The notes under the pieces were generated by a model. That model worked only from the letters and a program-made list of their open reading frames with translations. It was not told the origin of the DNA and searched no databases. From JACCZH01 sp963729445 (lineage in GTDB: Bacteria; Chloroflexota; Chloroflexia; Thermomicrobiales; CFX8), in assembly GCA_963729445.1 (NCBI GenBank), contig CAVSNU010000003.1, positions 310,001 through 374,000 on the forward strand: 64,000 nt of DNA, in the 5' to 3' direction. Made by a program: the position numbers and the translations under genes. How positions within the stretch are numbered: the stretch's first letter is position 1; each line of letters starts with the position of its first letter. Positions 46,068-54,523 of this stretch are shown piece by piece.

Positions 46068-47342
46068 ATGCTTGATCTAAACTTGATCCGCGAAAAGACT
46101 GACTTCGTGAAGGCCGAGATTGCCAAGCTGAACGAAACCGCACCGATCGACGAGATCATCGAGCTCGACCGCCGGCGCAGATTGTTGTTGAGCGAGGTTG
46201 AGACATTGAAGGCAGAGCGCAATGTCGGCTCAAAGGAAACCGGGAAGAAGGAGGCTGGTGCTGAGCGCGACGCACACATCGCGAAGATGCGCGAGCTTGG
46301 CGATCGTATCTCAGCCCTCGACGCGGAAATCGCCGAAGTCGACCACGAGCTGCGCCACAACTTGCTGCTCGTGCCCAACCTGCCCGAACCGGGTGTTCCA
46401 GTGGGTAAGGACGACTCTGAGAACATCGTCACCGAGATGTGGGGCACGCCGCGCGAGTTCGACTTCCAGCCAAAGCCGCATTGGGAGCTCGGCGAGGCGC
46501 TCGGCATTATCGATTTCGAGCGCGGAATCAAGGTCTCCGGTTCACGCTTCTACATGCTGCGAGGCGCGGGCGCCAGGCTCCAACGTGCCTTGATCTCCTG
46601 GATGCTCGACGTGCACACCGAAAAGCAAGGGTACAGCGAGGTATATCCGCCATACCTGGTCCGTGACGAGGCGCTGATCGGCACCGGTAACTTGCCCAAG
46701 TTCGCAGAGAACCAATACCGGGATGAGGAGTCCGGCCTCTGGCTTATCCCTACCGCGGAAGTTCCTGTCACTAACATGTACTCAGACGAGATTCTGGATA
46801 TCGACCAGCTCCCGATTAACCACGTTGCCTATTCAGCGTGTTTCCGCAGAGAGCAGCTCAGCGGCGGGCGCGACGTACGCGGCATCAAGCGCGGCCACCA
46901 GTTCGACAAAGTCGAGATGGTGAAGTTCGTCACACCTGAAACATCAGCCGCAGAGCACCAGAAGCTCCTCCAGGACGCAGCCGACATTCTGGAGCTACTG
47001 AACCTCCCATATCGCAAGGTCCAGATGTGTACCGGCGACCTCTCGTTCGTGTCTGCGAACAAGATCGACCTCGAGACCTGGGCTCCCGGTGCGGAGGAAT
47101 GGCTGGAAGTGTCATCCTGCGCCAACTTCCATGATTTTCAGGCCCGTCGGGCAAACATCCGCTACCGGCCTGCTGAAGGCGAACGCCTGCGATTCGTGCA
47201 CACGCTCAATGCATCAGGGCTGGCGCTGCCGAGAACCATGATTGCGATCATGGAGAATTACCAGCTAGAGGATGGCTCAATCGAGGTCCCCGAGCCGCTG
47301 CGGCCATATATGGGGGGCATGGAACGCATCACCGGCAGATAA
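46068..47342 (+). CDS. serS: Seryl-tRNA synthetase
   Basis: 424-residue class II synthetase that charges tRNA-Ser and also tRNA-Sec, so it feeds the selenocysteine pathway. The N-terminal antiparallel coiled coil (MLDLNLIREKTDFVKAEIAK onward) binds the tRNA long variable arm. Motif 2 is SACFRREQLSGGRDVRGIKR, and motif 3 is LPRTMIAIMENYQLEDGS. GGGGAG lies 6 nt before the ATG. Complete and unbroken, unlike valS. Two tRNA-Ser genes follow immediately. Confidence 0.97.
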   Translation: MLDLNLIREKTDFVKAEIAKLNETAPIDEIIELDRRRRLLLSEVETLKAERNVGSKETGKKEAGAERDAHIAKMRELGDRISALDAEIAEVDHELRHNLLLVPNLPEPGVPVGKDDSENIVTEMWGTPREFDFQPKPHWELGEALGIIDFERGIKVSGSRFYMLRGAGARLQRALISWMLDVHTEKQGYSEVYPPYLVRDEALIGTGNLPKFAENQYRDEESGLWLIPTAEVPVTNMYSDEILDIDQLPINHVAYSACFRREQLSGGRDVRGIKRGHQFDKVEMVKFVTPETSAAEHQKLLQDAADILELLNLPYRKVQMCTGDLSFVSANKIDLETWAPGAEEWLEVSSCANFHDFQARRANIRYRPAEGERLRFVHTLNASGLALPRTMIAIMENYQLEDGSIEVPEPLRPYMGGMERITGR

Positions 47343-47347
47343 CGGCG

Positions 47348-47377
47348 TTGACTGCGCACCCGTTTTTAACGTAAAAT
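47348..47377 (+). promoter_or_regulatory. Promoter of the tRNA-Ser pair
   Basis: TTGACT (47348-47353), 18-bp spacer, TAAAAT (47372-47377), 21 bp before the first tRNA. Confidence 0.75.
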
Positions 47378-47398
47378 TACATGATGTTCACGCCACTT

Positions 47399-47485
47399 GG
47401 AGAGGTGGCCGAGTGGTTGAAGGCGGCTGTCTTGAAAACAGTTGAGGTGTCACAGCCTCCGGGGGTTCGAATCCCTCCCTCTCCG
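47399..47485 (+). tRNA. tRNA-Ser (anticodon TGA)
   Basis: Acceptor GGAGAGG/CCTCTCC, anticodon loop CTTGAAA (TGA, reads UCA and relatives), a long variable arm (TTGAGGTGTCACAGCCTCC) and T-arm GGGGGTTCGAATCCC. CCA is not encoded. Confidence 0.96.
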
Positions 47486-47509
47486 CCGGGTGTGAACATG
47501 CGATACGTT

Positions 47510-47599
47510 GGGAAGGTGCCAGAGAGGCCGAATGGGGCCGCCTGCTAAGCGGTTAAGGGCTGTTAAGGTCCTTCGAGGGTTCGAATCCCTCCCTTCCCG
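47510..47599 (+). tRNA. tRNA-Ser (anticodon GCT)
   Basis: Acceptor GGGAAGG/CCTTCCC, anticodon loop CTGCTAA (GCT, reads AGC/AGU), a long variable arm and T-arm GAGGGTTCGAATCCC. CCA is not encoded. 24 nt after the first tRNA-Ser. Confidence 0.95.
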
Positions 47600-47610
47600 C
47601 CCACACAGAT

Positions 47611-47645
47611 AACCGCCAGGCCGGATCGGCATGGCGGTTTTGTCT
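47611..47645 (+). terminator. Terminator of the tRNA-Ser pair
   Basis: AACCGCCA (47611-47618) pairs with TGGCGGTT (47632-47639), loop of 13 nt, then TTGTCTT. Confidence 0.8.
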
Positions 47646-47651
47646 TGACGG

Positions 47652-47972
47652 TTAGTGAGAGCTTGTCAGCTGTAGACCCGCCAGCCCGATCAGCACGACG
47701 ATCAATGAGACAATCTTCAAGACCTCCCGCGACTCGCCGAGCCAGATCATGCCAACGATTGCTGTACCGGCCGCTCCAATCCCGGTCCAGACGGCATAGG
47801 TGACGCCGATCGGGAGGGACTTCAGTGCCTGAGATAGCAGAAACAGGCTCCCGACGGCGGTAACCGTAAACAGCACAACCCAACCAGGACGTGTAAATCC
47901 CTCGCTGTTCTTCAGGCTCAGGGCAAACACTATCTCAAGCAGGCCGGCGATCAACACATATACCCAGGCCAT
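47652..47972 (-). CDS. Small multidrug resistance (SMR) efflux protein
   Basis: 106 residues, four membrane helices as in EmrE/SugE. The conserved Glu in helix 1 is seen in WVYVLIAGLLEIVFALSLK, and helix 3 contains YAVWTGIGAAGTAIVGMIWL, the W-x-G-[IV]-G motif of SMR proteins. It likely exports cationic or guanidinium compounds by proton antiport in the inner membrane. It overlaps the TetR stop by one base (TAATG), so the two are translationally coupled and probably co-regulated by that repressor. Confidence 0.94.
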   Translation of the reverse strand: MAWVYVLIAGLLEIVFALSLKNSEGFTRPGWVVLFTVTAVGSLFLLSQALKSLPIGVTYAVWTGIGAAGTAIVGMIWLGESREVLKIVSLIVVLIGLAGLQLTSSH

Positions 47973-48547
47973 TATGTCATCCCTGTGCTTTCATTCACGG
48001 CAGAGTCAGTGATCTGCTGTAGCAACGTATCGAGCAGCCTGGCCCGTAATGCCTCGCTGGGCGGGTAAGCGTCAAACAGATCCGAGAACCACAATCCGTC
48101 AGACGCCAATCTCACAGTCGTCGCCACGATCGGGTCGATACCATCGGATACCGCCCTCTCCTGCCAGCGTGCAAAGTACGCCCCAACAGGCGCCAGCAAC
48201 TTGGGGTTCACCGCCGCAGCCGCCATCAGGCCGGCGGACAAGTCGTGCTCGGGCTCAGCGGCAAAGGTCATCTTCACGAACGCCCGCAGCCAGCGACCGG
48301 CCCCTGGCGGCTCTGACGAAGCTGCGCACTCGACATCCTCCTCGAAACGTGCCAGAACATCCGCCACCATGGACTCGATCAACCTGTCCTTGGTCGGAAA
48401 GTGATACAGCAGCCCGCCTTTACTCACACCCGCCGCTTCAGCGGCGGCCTCAAGCGTCAGCGCGCCAGCGCCTCGCGCTCGAACGACGTGGGCGGCTGCC
48501 TGGAGGATGATGTGGCGCGTGTCAGATCGCCCCTTCTGGGGTGTCAT
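47972..48547 (-). CDS. TetR family transcriptional repressor
   Basis: 191 residues. The N-terminal helix-turn-helix is in TLEAAAEAAGVSKGGLLYHF, and the C-terminal ligand domain follows with GLMAAAAVNPKLLAPVGAYF. ATG 48547 is chosen for GGAG 9 nt upstream; the frame extends 78 nt further without support. It precedes and is coupled to an SMR exporter. A 22-bp near-palindrome upstream (48598-48619) is a fitting operator, which suggests autorepression relieved by a drug-like ligand. Confidence 0.9.
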   Translation of the reverse strand: MTPQKGRSDTRHIILQAAAHVVRARGAGALTLEAAAEAAGVSKGGLLYHFPTKDRLIESMVADVLARFEEDVECAASSEPPGAGRWLRAFVKMTFAAEPEHDLSAGLMAAAAVNPKLLAPVGAYFARWQERAVSDGIDPIVATTVRLASDGLWFSDLFDAYPPSEALRARLLDTLLQQITDSAVNESTGMT

Positions 48548-48597
48548 CGTGCTACTCTCCGAATCATGGATCTCTTCGCGCGTCCAAACGCGAAGCA

Positions 48598-48619
48598 CTA
48601 TACCGTCTGGACGGTGTAG
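48598..48619. promoter_or_regulatory. Probable TetR operator
   Basis: CTATACCGTC, two-base centre TG, GACGGTGTAG: 9 of 10 paired bases match. It lies 51 bp upstream of the TetR start and 38 bp upstream of the CoA-binding gene on the other strand. The form with CCGTC half-sites is typical of TetR operators. Confidence 0.7.
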
Positions 48620-48656
48620 TCGCAAGGACAGTTGGTGAGAGGATCACGAATTGGAA

Positions 48657-49049
48657 ATGTCGGAACGCATACAGGAAGCCGTCAACAGCCGGGTATGGGC
48701 AGTCGTCGGGGCATCGAACGACCGCAAGAAGTTCGGGAACCGCATTTATCGGGACCTGCTGGCCGCGGGTTATACCGTTTATCCGGTGAACCCAAACGAG
48801 GCGCACGTCGAGGGGGCACCTGCCTACGCGACGCTCGCTGATCTGCCTGAACAACCTCAGGTCGTTGACGTGGTCGTGCCATCGTGGGTCGGTCAAAAGA
48901 TTGCGCAGCAAACGGCTGAAGCCGGCATACGGTTGTTCTGGCTACAGCCAGGAGCCGAGTCGGACGAGCTGATCCTACGGGCGGAGGCCCTTGGGCTTGA
49001 CGTGATCCACCACGCCTGCGCGATGGTTGAGAAGCGTCGTTGGACCTAG
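48657..49049 (+). CDS. CoA-binding domain protein (YccU-like)
   Basis: About 130 residues, Rossmann-type CoA-binding domain with WAVVGASNDRKKFGNRIYRD, YPVNPNEAHVEGAPAYATLA, and LFWLQPGAESDELI. Family members bind CoA; the physiological role is not known. ATG 48657 or TTG 48651. It is divergent from the TetR gene, and the operator lies in the shared region, so it might also respond to that regulator. A terminator follows. Confidence 0.9.
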   Translation: MSERIQEAVNSRVWAVVGASNDRKKFGNRIYRDLLAAGYTVYPVNPNEAHVEGAPAYATLADLPEQPQVVDVVVPSWVGQKIAQQTAEAGIRLFWLQPGAESDELILRAEALGLDVIHHACAMVEKRRWT

Positions 49050-49056
49050 AAAAAGA

Positions 49057-49089
49057 ACGCGTCGCAGAAGGCTCCACTCCGCGACGCGT
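49057..49089. terminator. Bidirectional terminator between 48657-49049 and 49111-50604
   Basis: ACGCGTCGC (49057-49065) with GCGACGCGT (49081-49089), loop of 15 nt. An A-run precedes it, a T run on the minus strand. Confidence 0.75.
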
Positions 49090-49110
49090 CTCTTGCTAGC
49101 GCGAGATCGT

Positions 49111-50604
49111 CTAGATCTCGTCGATCTGGGCCTTTTGCAAGCGACCGCTGTAGTCGACGTAGATCGATTGCCATTCAGTAACGACGTCTAGCGCCGCCTG
49201 ACCTGCCTCGCGGTGACCGTTTCCGGTTCCCTTGGTGCCACCAAATGGCAGCTGGATCTCGGCACCGATCGTGCCGGCGTTGACGTACAGGATGCCGGTG
49301 TACACGTCCTGCATCGCCCGGAATGCCTTGTTGACGTCGCGTGTGTAGATGGAGGCCGAGAGGCCATACTGCACGCCGTTGACCACATCGATCGCCTCTT
49401 CAAGCGATCCAACCGGGATCATCGACGTCATCGGGCCAAAAATCTCTTCCTGAGCGACCCGCATGTCTGGCCGTACATTGGCGAAGATCGTTGGCTCGTG
49501 GAAGTGACCTCTTGAGAGATCGCCGCTATTCACGATGTTGCCACCAACGGCGATTTCCGCGCCTTCCTGCTCGCCCACGGCGACATAGGAGTGTACGCGC
49601 GCAAGCTGTTTCGCACTAACGAGGGGTCCGACGTCGGTAGCGTCATCCAGTCCATAGCCGAGCTTCATTCCGCCTGCCCGTTTGACAAGCTGGTGAACGA
49701 TATCGTCGGCCACGCTCTTGTGTGCCACGACGCGACTGGCAGCGGTACATCGCTGGCCGGAAGTGCCGAACGCACTCCACAGGATGCCTTCGACCGCAAG
49801 ATCAACATCGGCATCATCCAGCACCATGATCGCGTTTTTGCCACCCATCTCGAGCGACACCCGCTTGCCGAGCCTGGCACACTCCACGGCGGTCTGAGTT
49901 CCGGTCTCGTTCGAGCCGGTGAACGAGATGAGCGCGACGTCGGGGTGCTGGACGAGCGCAGCGCCAACATCGTCGCCACCACCAAGCACCAGGTTCACCA
50001 CACCTGCCGGCACGCCGGCCTCTTCAAGGATCTCAAGCAGCATGACCGCCATGCGCGGTGTCAGGCTCGACGGTTTCCATACGACGGTATTACCGGCAAT
50101 CAGCGCCGGCATCATCTTCCATGTAGGAATAGCGAGCGGGAAGTTCCACGGAGTGATCATGCCCACGACGCCCAGCGGTTTGCGCACCGACATGTTCCAC
50201 TTGTTCGGCAGCTCGGATGGCGTCGTCTGTCCCCAGAGTCTCCGCCCCTCGCCCGCCATATAGAACGACATGTCGATGCCCTCCTGGACGTCGCCCCGGG
50301 CCTCCACCAGTACCTTACCCATCTCTTCGGTCATGGCACGGGCGAGTTGTTCTTTACGCTCCATGAGCAGCTGTCCGATGCGGTACAGAATCTCACCGCG
50401 CCTAGGAGCGGGAAACAGACGCCACGTCTTGAAGGCCTCTGCGGCAGCGTCTACCGCCGCCGTAACGTCGGCCACACCGCTCTTGGCAAACGTGCCGATC
50501 AGCGCACCGGTCGCCGGATTGTGGCGCTCGAATTCGGCGCCACCCATTGCCTCGACCCACTGACCGTTGATGTAGTTCCTGTACTGTGTACTACCGTTAG
50601 CCAA
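49111..50604 (-). CDS. NAD-dependent aldehyde dehydrogenase
   Basis: About 497 residues. Cofactor and catalytic motifs: GVVGMITPWNFPLAIPTWKM, LISFTGSNETGTQTAVE, general base SLEMGGKNAIMV, and nucleophile FGTSGQRCTAASRV. The tail IQLPFGGTKGTGNGHREAG followed by TEWQSIYVDYSG is typical of the semialdehyde-oxidizing branch of the ALDH superfamily, but the substrate is not fixed. TTG 50604 is chosen because GAGGT lies 6 nt upstream and the N-terminus then reads ANGSTQYRNYINGQWVEA; ATG 50622 is possible. Not similar enough to the other ALDH at 28140 to be a duplicate. Confidence 0.9.
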   Translation of the reverse strand: MANGSTQYRNYINGQWVEAMGGAEFERHNPATGALIGTFAKSGVADVTAAVDAAAEAFKTWRLFPAPRRGEILYRIGQLLMERKEQLARAMTEEMGKVLVEARGDVQEGIDMSFYMAGEGRRLWGQTTPSELPNKWNMSVRKPLGVVGMITPWNFPLAIPTWKMMPALIAGNTVVWKPSSLTPRMAVMLLEILEEAGVPAGVVNLVLGGGDDVGAALVQHPDVALISFTGSNETGTQTAVECARLGKRVSLEMGGKNAIMVLDDADVDLAVEGILWSAFGTSGQRCTAASRVVAHKSVADDIVHQLVKRAGGMKLGYGLDDATDVGPLVSAKQLARVHSYVAVGEQEGAEIAVGGNIVNSGDLSRGHFHEPTIFANVRPDMRVAQEEIFGPMTSMIPVGSLEEAIDVVNGVQYGLSASIYTRDVNKAFRAMQDVYTGILYVNAGTIGAEIQLPFGGTKGTGNGHREAGQAALDVVTEWQSIYVDYSGRLQKAQIDEI

Positions 50605-51180
50605 AGTAATACCTCTTCCCATTCCATACTCACCCGGTGCCGTCCCACGTTCGGGGCACGGTTGTCACTGGCCCGGAGGACTCCGGTAATTCCCAGAATC
50701 TCAATCATCTCACGCTTGTCTGCGATTGTCGCGTGCGCCAATCCGGCGCTGGACGGTTGCCTAAGGCGCGGGTCATGGCCACCGTTTCGGGTGTCAAACT
50801 CAGCGGTGAGACGACGAGGAACTCGTCCCGTTCCTCACGAAAGCGCGTGACTTCGGCTTCCATAGCGCACGTCCCGCCGCCTCGTGGCACGTCACGCCGG
50901 AGAGCATCGTCCGGAACCGTGCGTGGGAAGTCGGAGTATGAGGATGGTCGGCTGCTGGCGGTCCCCACCGCGCCGCAATGAGGGCTGATGAACCGGCCGC
51001 GCAGGATGGACGTGTCGTCATCAGCCACCCTGGGATACGCTATTGAGAGTATGTCAAGCTGTGCTATGATCTTGACCAATCAGAGCTGACACAACACATT
51101 GCGGAGAATCTCGCCCGAGGGGCCCGTGCGATGCCGCACCCGGGCACCGCAACAGCAGGTACCATGTGAGGAGGGATGCG
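50605..51180. other. Intergenic region with a possible small ORF
   Basis: About 575 bp. A plausible but unproved 52-codon ORF on the minus strand (50863-50705) begins MEAEVTRFREERDEFLVV with fair codon use and a weak ribosome binding site. Just after it, another frame reads IADKREMIEILGITGVL, so a frameshifted longer gene cannot be excluded. The right part contains the promoter of the solute-binding protein. Nothing else recognised. Confidence 0.4.
51043..51070 (+). promoter_or_regulatory. Promoter of the solute-binding protein
   Basis: TTGAGA (51043-51048), 16-bp spacer, TATGAT (51065-51070), with an extended-10 TG. The gene starts 110 nt downstream. Confidence 0.65.
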
Positions 51181-52881
51181 TTGAGTCTCGATACGCAGAT
51201 TCGGTATCTCCAATCGACTCGATTGAATCGCCGCCGTTTCCTCATCAGCACCACGTTGGCCACGACGAGCGCGGCCCTGGTCGCTTGCGGCGGCTCGGAG
51301 TCCGCCGCGACCGAGCCAGCGAGCGGTGCCCAGCCAACCGTCACCGAGTCAACCGGAAGTGAGCAGCCAACCGCGACCGAAGCAACCGGGGAAGCGCAGC
51401 CAACCAGCGCTGAGGCCGCTACCACCCCAGGCGACACCGCCACGAACACGTTGACAATCGGGATACCCGCGGACATCACGACACTCAATCCGCAGCTCAG
51501 TACGTTTAACAACGACATTCAGTACAGCTTCAACCTGTTCGACAACCTGATCGCCCGGCGCCCGGACGGCCAGCTGTACCCGATGCTGGCCACCGAATGG
51601 GAGATGCTCGACGACAACACCTGGGAGTTCAAGCTCCGCGACGACGTCACGTTCCACAACGGCGATCCTCTCACCTCGGCAGACGTCAAATTCACCATCG
51701 AGCGCACCTACGACCCCGAGGCTCAGACTCGGGTCGCGACCGTCTTTAGCGGCGTCGGCCAGATCGAAACCCCGGACGACTACACGGTGCGCTTCATCAC
51801 GAAAGAGCCCGACCCCTTGCTCGCTGCCCGCCTGGCGTTCTACGGCGGCCAGATCATGCCGAAGAGCTACTTTGAAGAGGTCGGCCCGGACGAGTTCAAC
51901 GCCAGCCCGATCGGGAGCGGGCCGGTCAAGTTCGTGGAACACGTCAGAGACGATCATCTGACCCTGGAGGCCAACCAAGACTATTGGGATGGCCCGATCG
52001 CTTTCGGCACGGTTGTGTTCAGACCCATCCCCGAGCTGTCCTCGCGCGTCGCCTCGCTCTTGGCCGGGGAAAGCGACATCGTGACGAATCTGACGCCGGA
52101 CTCGGTCGAGCAGGTGAACGAGAGTGAGAATGCCCAGGTCGTGAGCGTCCCCTACGCCGGCATGACCGCACTGAACGTGAACTCAAAGGTCGCGCCGCTC
52201 GACAACCCCCTGATCAAGCAGGCGTTGAGCCTGGCGATCGACCGTGAGGCGATCGTGCAAGAGTTATGGCGCGGACTGGGCAGCGTGCCCAACAGCCCCA
52301 TCGCCAGGGGCGACTTCGCCTACGACCCGGACAAGCCGCCCTACGCGTACGACCCGGACGCGGCGCGGGACCTCCTGCAGCAGGCCAACTACGACAACGC
52401 GCCGATCTATTTTCAAACGACTGATGGAGTGACGACCAACGACAAGCCGATGGCGGACGCGATCGTCGCCATGTGGCGAGACGTCGGTATCAACGCGGTC
52501 GAGGAGGTCATTACGCTGGCGGTGCGGGCTCAGCTCAGCGGAGAAAAGAGCTTCAAGGGGTTGTCGTGGATAGAGCCCACGTCGACGACCGGCGACCCTG
52601 ACGGGATGATGTGGCGGCTGCTCGGTCCTGGCGCTGCTTATGACTACTGGCGAGAACCGGAGTTCGACGCGCTGGGTGCCGAGGCGCACAACAGCCTGGA
52701 CCAGGAGCGGCGCGCGGAGATCTACCGCCGCATGGTCGAGATCTTTGACGAATATCTCCCGTTGATTCCGGTCATCCAGGCCGAGCTGCTATACGGCGTC
52801 CAGAACTTCATCGAGTGGCAACCGAACGGGACTTTTCAGTTCGACCTGCGCGCCTACAACCTCAAGCTGAAGGCCACCTAG
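51181..52881 (+). CDS. ABC transporter substrate-binding lipoprotein, family 5 (peptide/nickel type)
   Basis: About 566 residues. The N-terminus has a twin-arginine-like LNRRRFLISTTLATTSAA followed by lipobox LVAC, so it should be a lipid-anchored extracytoplasmic protein. A Thr/Glu/Ala/Pro-rich linker of about 45 residues follows. The body is an SBP_bac_5 domain: TLTIGIPADITTLNPQLS, LRDDVTFHNGDPLTSADVKF, IKQALSLAIDREAIV. TTG 51181 is preferred for GAGGAGG 7 nt upstream. No permease or ATPase gene is adjacent, so it is an orphan binding protein. Ligand unknown. Confidence 0.92.
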   Translation: MSLDTQIRYLQSTRLNRRRFLISTTLATTSAALVACGGSESAATEPASGAQPTVTESTGSEQPTATEATGEAQPTSAEAATTPGDTATNTLTIGIPADITTLNPQLSTFNNDIQYSFNLFDNLIARRPDGQLYPMLATEWEMLDDNTWEFKLRDDVTFHNGDPLTSADVKFTIERTYDPEAQTRVATVFSGVGQIETPDDYTVRFITKEPDPLLAARLAFYGGQIMPKSYFEEVGPDEFNASPIGSGPVKFVEHVRDDHLTLEANQDYWDGPIAFGTVVFRPIPELSSRVASLLAGESDIVTNLTPDSVEQVNESENAQVVSVPYAGMTALNVNSKVAPLDNPLIKQALSLAIDREAIVQELWRGLGSVPNSPIARGDFAYDPDKPPYAYDPDAARDLLQQANYDNAPIYFQTTDGVTTNDKPMADAIVAMWRDVGINAVEEVITLAVRAQLSGEKSFKGLSWIEPTSTTGDPDGMMWRLLGPGAAYDYWREPEFDALGAEAHNSLDQERRAEIYRRMVEIFDEYLPLIPVIQAELLYGVQNFIEWQPNGTFQFDLRAYNLKLKAT

Positions 52882-53108
52882 CCCCGAGAGGCGTGGTGCT
52901 GGAGCGCCCAGTGTATGGGTGAGAGGAGAGTGCCGAGACGATGGTCGCCTTCTTGCTCAGCCACGCACGCTGAACGCGCTGTTGGATCTGAAGCAGAGCC
53001 CGAGTGTGCGGGCGAGCGCATCTCAACGGTGGAGCGGTCATCACAGCGCCCTGAGACCTGAGGGTCGGTGCGGCCAGCACAGAACGCGTCTGCTGAGAGG
53101 AGAACACC

Positions 53109-54041
53109 ATGGCAGAAACGACCGCAGGCTACGCCTGGATGAACGGGGAGATCATCCCCTGGGAGAACGCCAAGGTTCATGTCCGAACCGAAGGCTTCAT
53201 GCGGGGAGCGAATGTGTTCGAGGGGATCAGGGCCTACGCCAGCCCCGACAAGCAGCAGCTGTACGTCTTCAAGAACCCGGACCACATGGACCGGCTCTTC
53301 AACAACTCGATGAAAGTACTGCGCATGCAGATCCAGTGGACCGCGGACGACATCACGAACGGCATGCTGGAGATGCTGCGCTGCAACAACATGCATGAGG
53401 ACGTCCACATCCGGCCAACCGTCTACTTTGGAGCTGGCGAGAGCTTCGGCTTCGACCCCGAGACCATCGAGATGGGGGCCGTGATCACCGCCGAAGAGCG
53501 ACCAGCTAAACCCTCTCTACTGGAAGGGATCTCGGCAAAGGTAAGCTCCTGGCGCCGGATCGCGGACGATATCATGCCGCCGAGGGTCAAGGCCGGCGCC
53601 AACTATCTGAACAGCCGCTACGCGAAGATGGAGGCCAAGGTCGACGGGTACGACGAGGCGATCCTCTTGAACCCGCGAGGCAAAGTGGCCGAAGCAACCG
53701 GGGCCTGCCTGATGATGGTGAGGCAGGGCAAAGTGGTTACCCCACCCGTGACCGCGGGGATCCTGGAGAGCATCACCCGCCGCACGCTCCTGGGCCTCTT
53801 CCAACAGGAGCTGGGGATGGAGGTCGTCGAGCGCGAGATCGACCGCACCGAGCTGTACGTCGCCGACGAGGTGTTCTTCTGCGGCACAGGCGCGGAAGTG
53901 CAGCCCGTCACCTCGGTGGACCGGTACCCCGTGGGCTCGGGCAAGACGGGACCTGCGGTGAAACAGATGCAGGACCTGTACTTCGGCATCGCCCGCGGAC
54001 AGAACCCCCGATACGACGAGTGGCTGTTGCCGGTGTACTGA
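53109..54041 (+). CDS. ilvE: Branched-chain amino acid aminotransferase (class IV)
   Basis: 310-residue PLP transaminase converting branched-chain 2-oxo acids and glutamate. Family features: GANVFEGIRAYASPDKQQL, the PLP lysine in RVKAGANYLNSRYAK, and the GKVAEATGACLMMVRQG plus YVADEVFFCGTGAEVQPV signatures. GAGAGGAGAA precedes the ATG. The 227-bp gap before it has no recognised feature. D-amino-acid or 4-amino-4-deoxychorismate aminotransferases are relatives, but the EGIR and GTGAEVQPV patterns favour the branched-chain enzyme. Confidence 0.93.
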   Translation: MAETTAGYAWMNGEIIPWENAKVHVRTEGFMRGANVFEGIRAYASPDKQQLYVFKNPDHMDRLFNNSMKVLRMQIQWTADDITNGMLEMLRCNNMHEDVHIRPTVYFGAGESFGFDPETIEMGAVITAEERPAKPSLLEGISAKVSSWRRIADDIMPPRVKAGANYLNSRYAKMEAKVDGYDEAILLNPRGKVAEATGACLMMVRQGKVVTPPVTAGILESITRRTLLGLFQQELGMEVVEREIDRTELYVADEVFFCGTGAEVQPVTSVDRYPVGSGKTGPAVKQMQDLYFGIARGQNPRYDEWLLPVY

Positions 54042-54196
54042 CCTCCTAGTCTCGGGCACCGCGACGCTTCCTCATGACTCTGCGGGAGTTGTGTCGCAGA
54101 CCTCTCATGTGGCGAACATGGAATACTAGGCGTGTCGACTGTTCCGCAAATGACCGTCGCTACTGAAACGCTGGGGAGTCAGGCGAGATTGCACGC

Positions 54197-54391
54197 ATGA
54201 ACGAGACAGGGTACGTGTCTGAACCCGACCCACCAGGTGAAATGCCCGACTGGCTCTCGGCCGTCGCAATCGCGTTTGCCATTGTGATTCTGCTGGTCGT
54301 CTTTGTGTGGATCCTGGTTCGTCTCGAGCCTGCTCTGAGCGATTTCGTCGCGTCCAATACACCGATCGTCACCGCAACGCCAGCCGAGTAG
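54197..54391 (+). CDS. Small single-pass membrane protein
   Basis: 64 residues. One membrane helix LSAVAIAFAIVILLVVFVWI flanked by an acidic N-terminus and a short polar C-terminal tail. Not recognised. No good ribosome binding site, so moderate confidence. It precedes tyrA by 132 bp, with the tyrA promoter between. Confidence 0.5.
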   Translation: MNETGYVSEPDPPGEMPDWLSAVAIAFAIVILLVVFVWILVRLEPALSDFVASNTPIVTATPAE

Positions 54392-54458
54392 CCGAGAGCC
54401 TCCGATCCTCAAGCGTCAGTGTCGAATCCCGGTGCCGGCCCGTCCAAACGGCTCACTT

Positions 54459-54467
54459 TGCTATACT
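54459..54467 (+). promoter_or_regulatory. Extended -10 promoter of tyrA
   Basis: TGCTATACT (54459-54467), 56 bp before the tyrA ATG. No clear -35. Confidence 0.6.
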
Positions 54468-54523
54468 CCGTCGGTATTACGGTCAACATGCAGCGCACCT
54501 AGACGCCCTTCAAAGGAGAATCA

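Noticed and set aside
49591..50850. A 419-codon plus-strand frame opposite the aldehyde dehydrogenase
   Set aside because: Antisense shadow with no recognisable sequence; the ALDH frame has all catalytic motifs.
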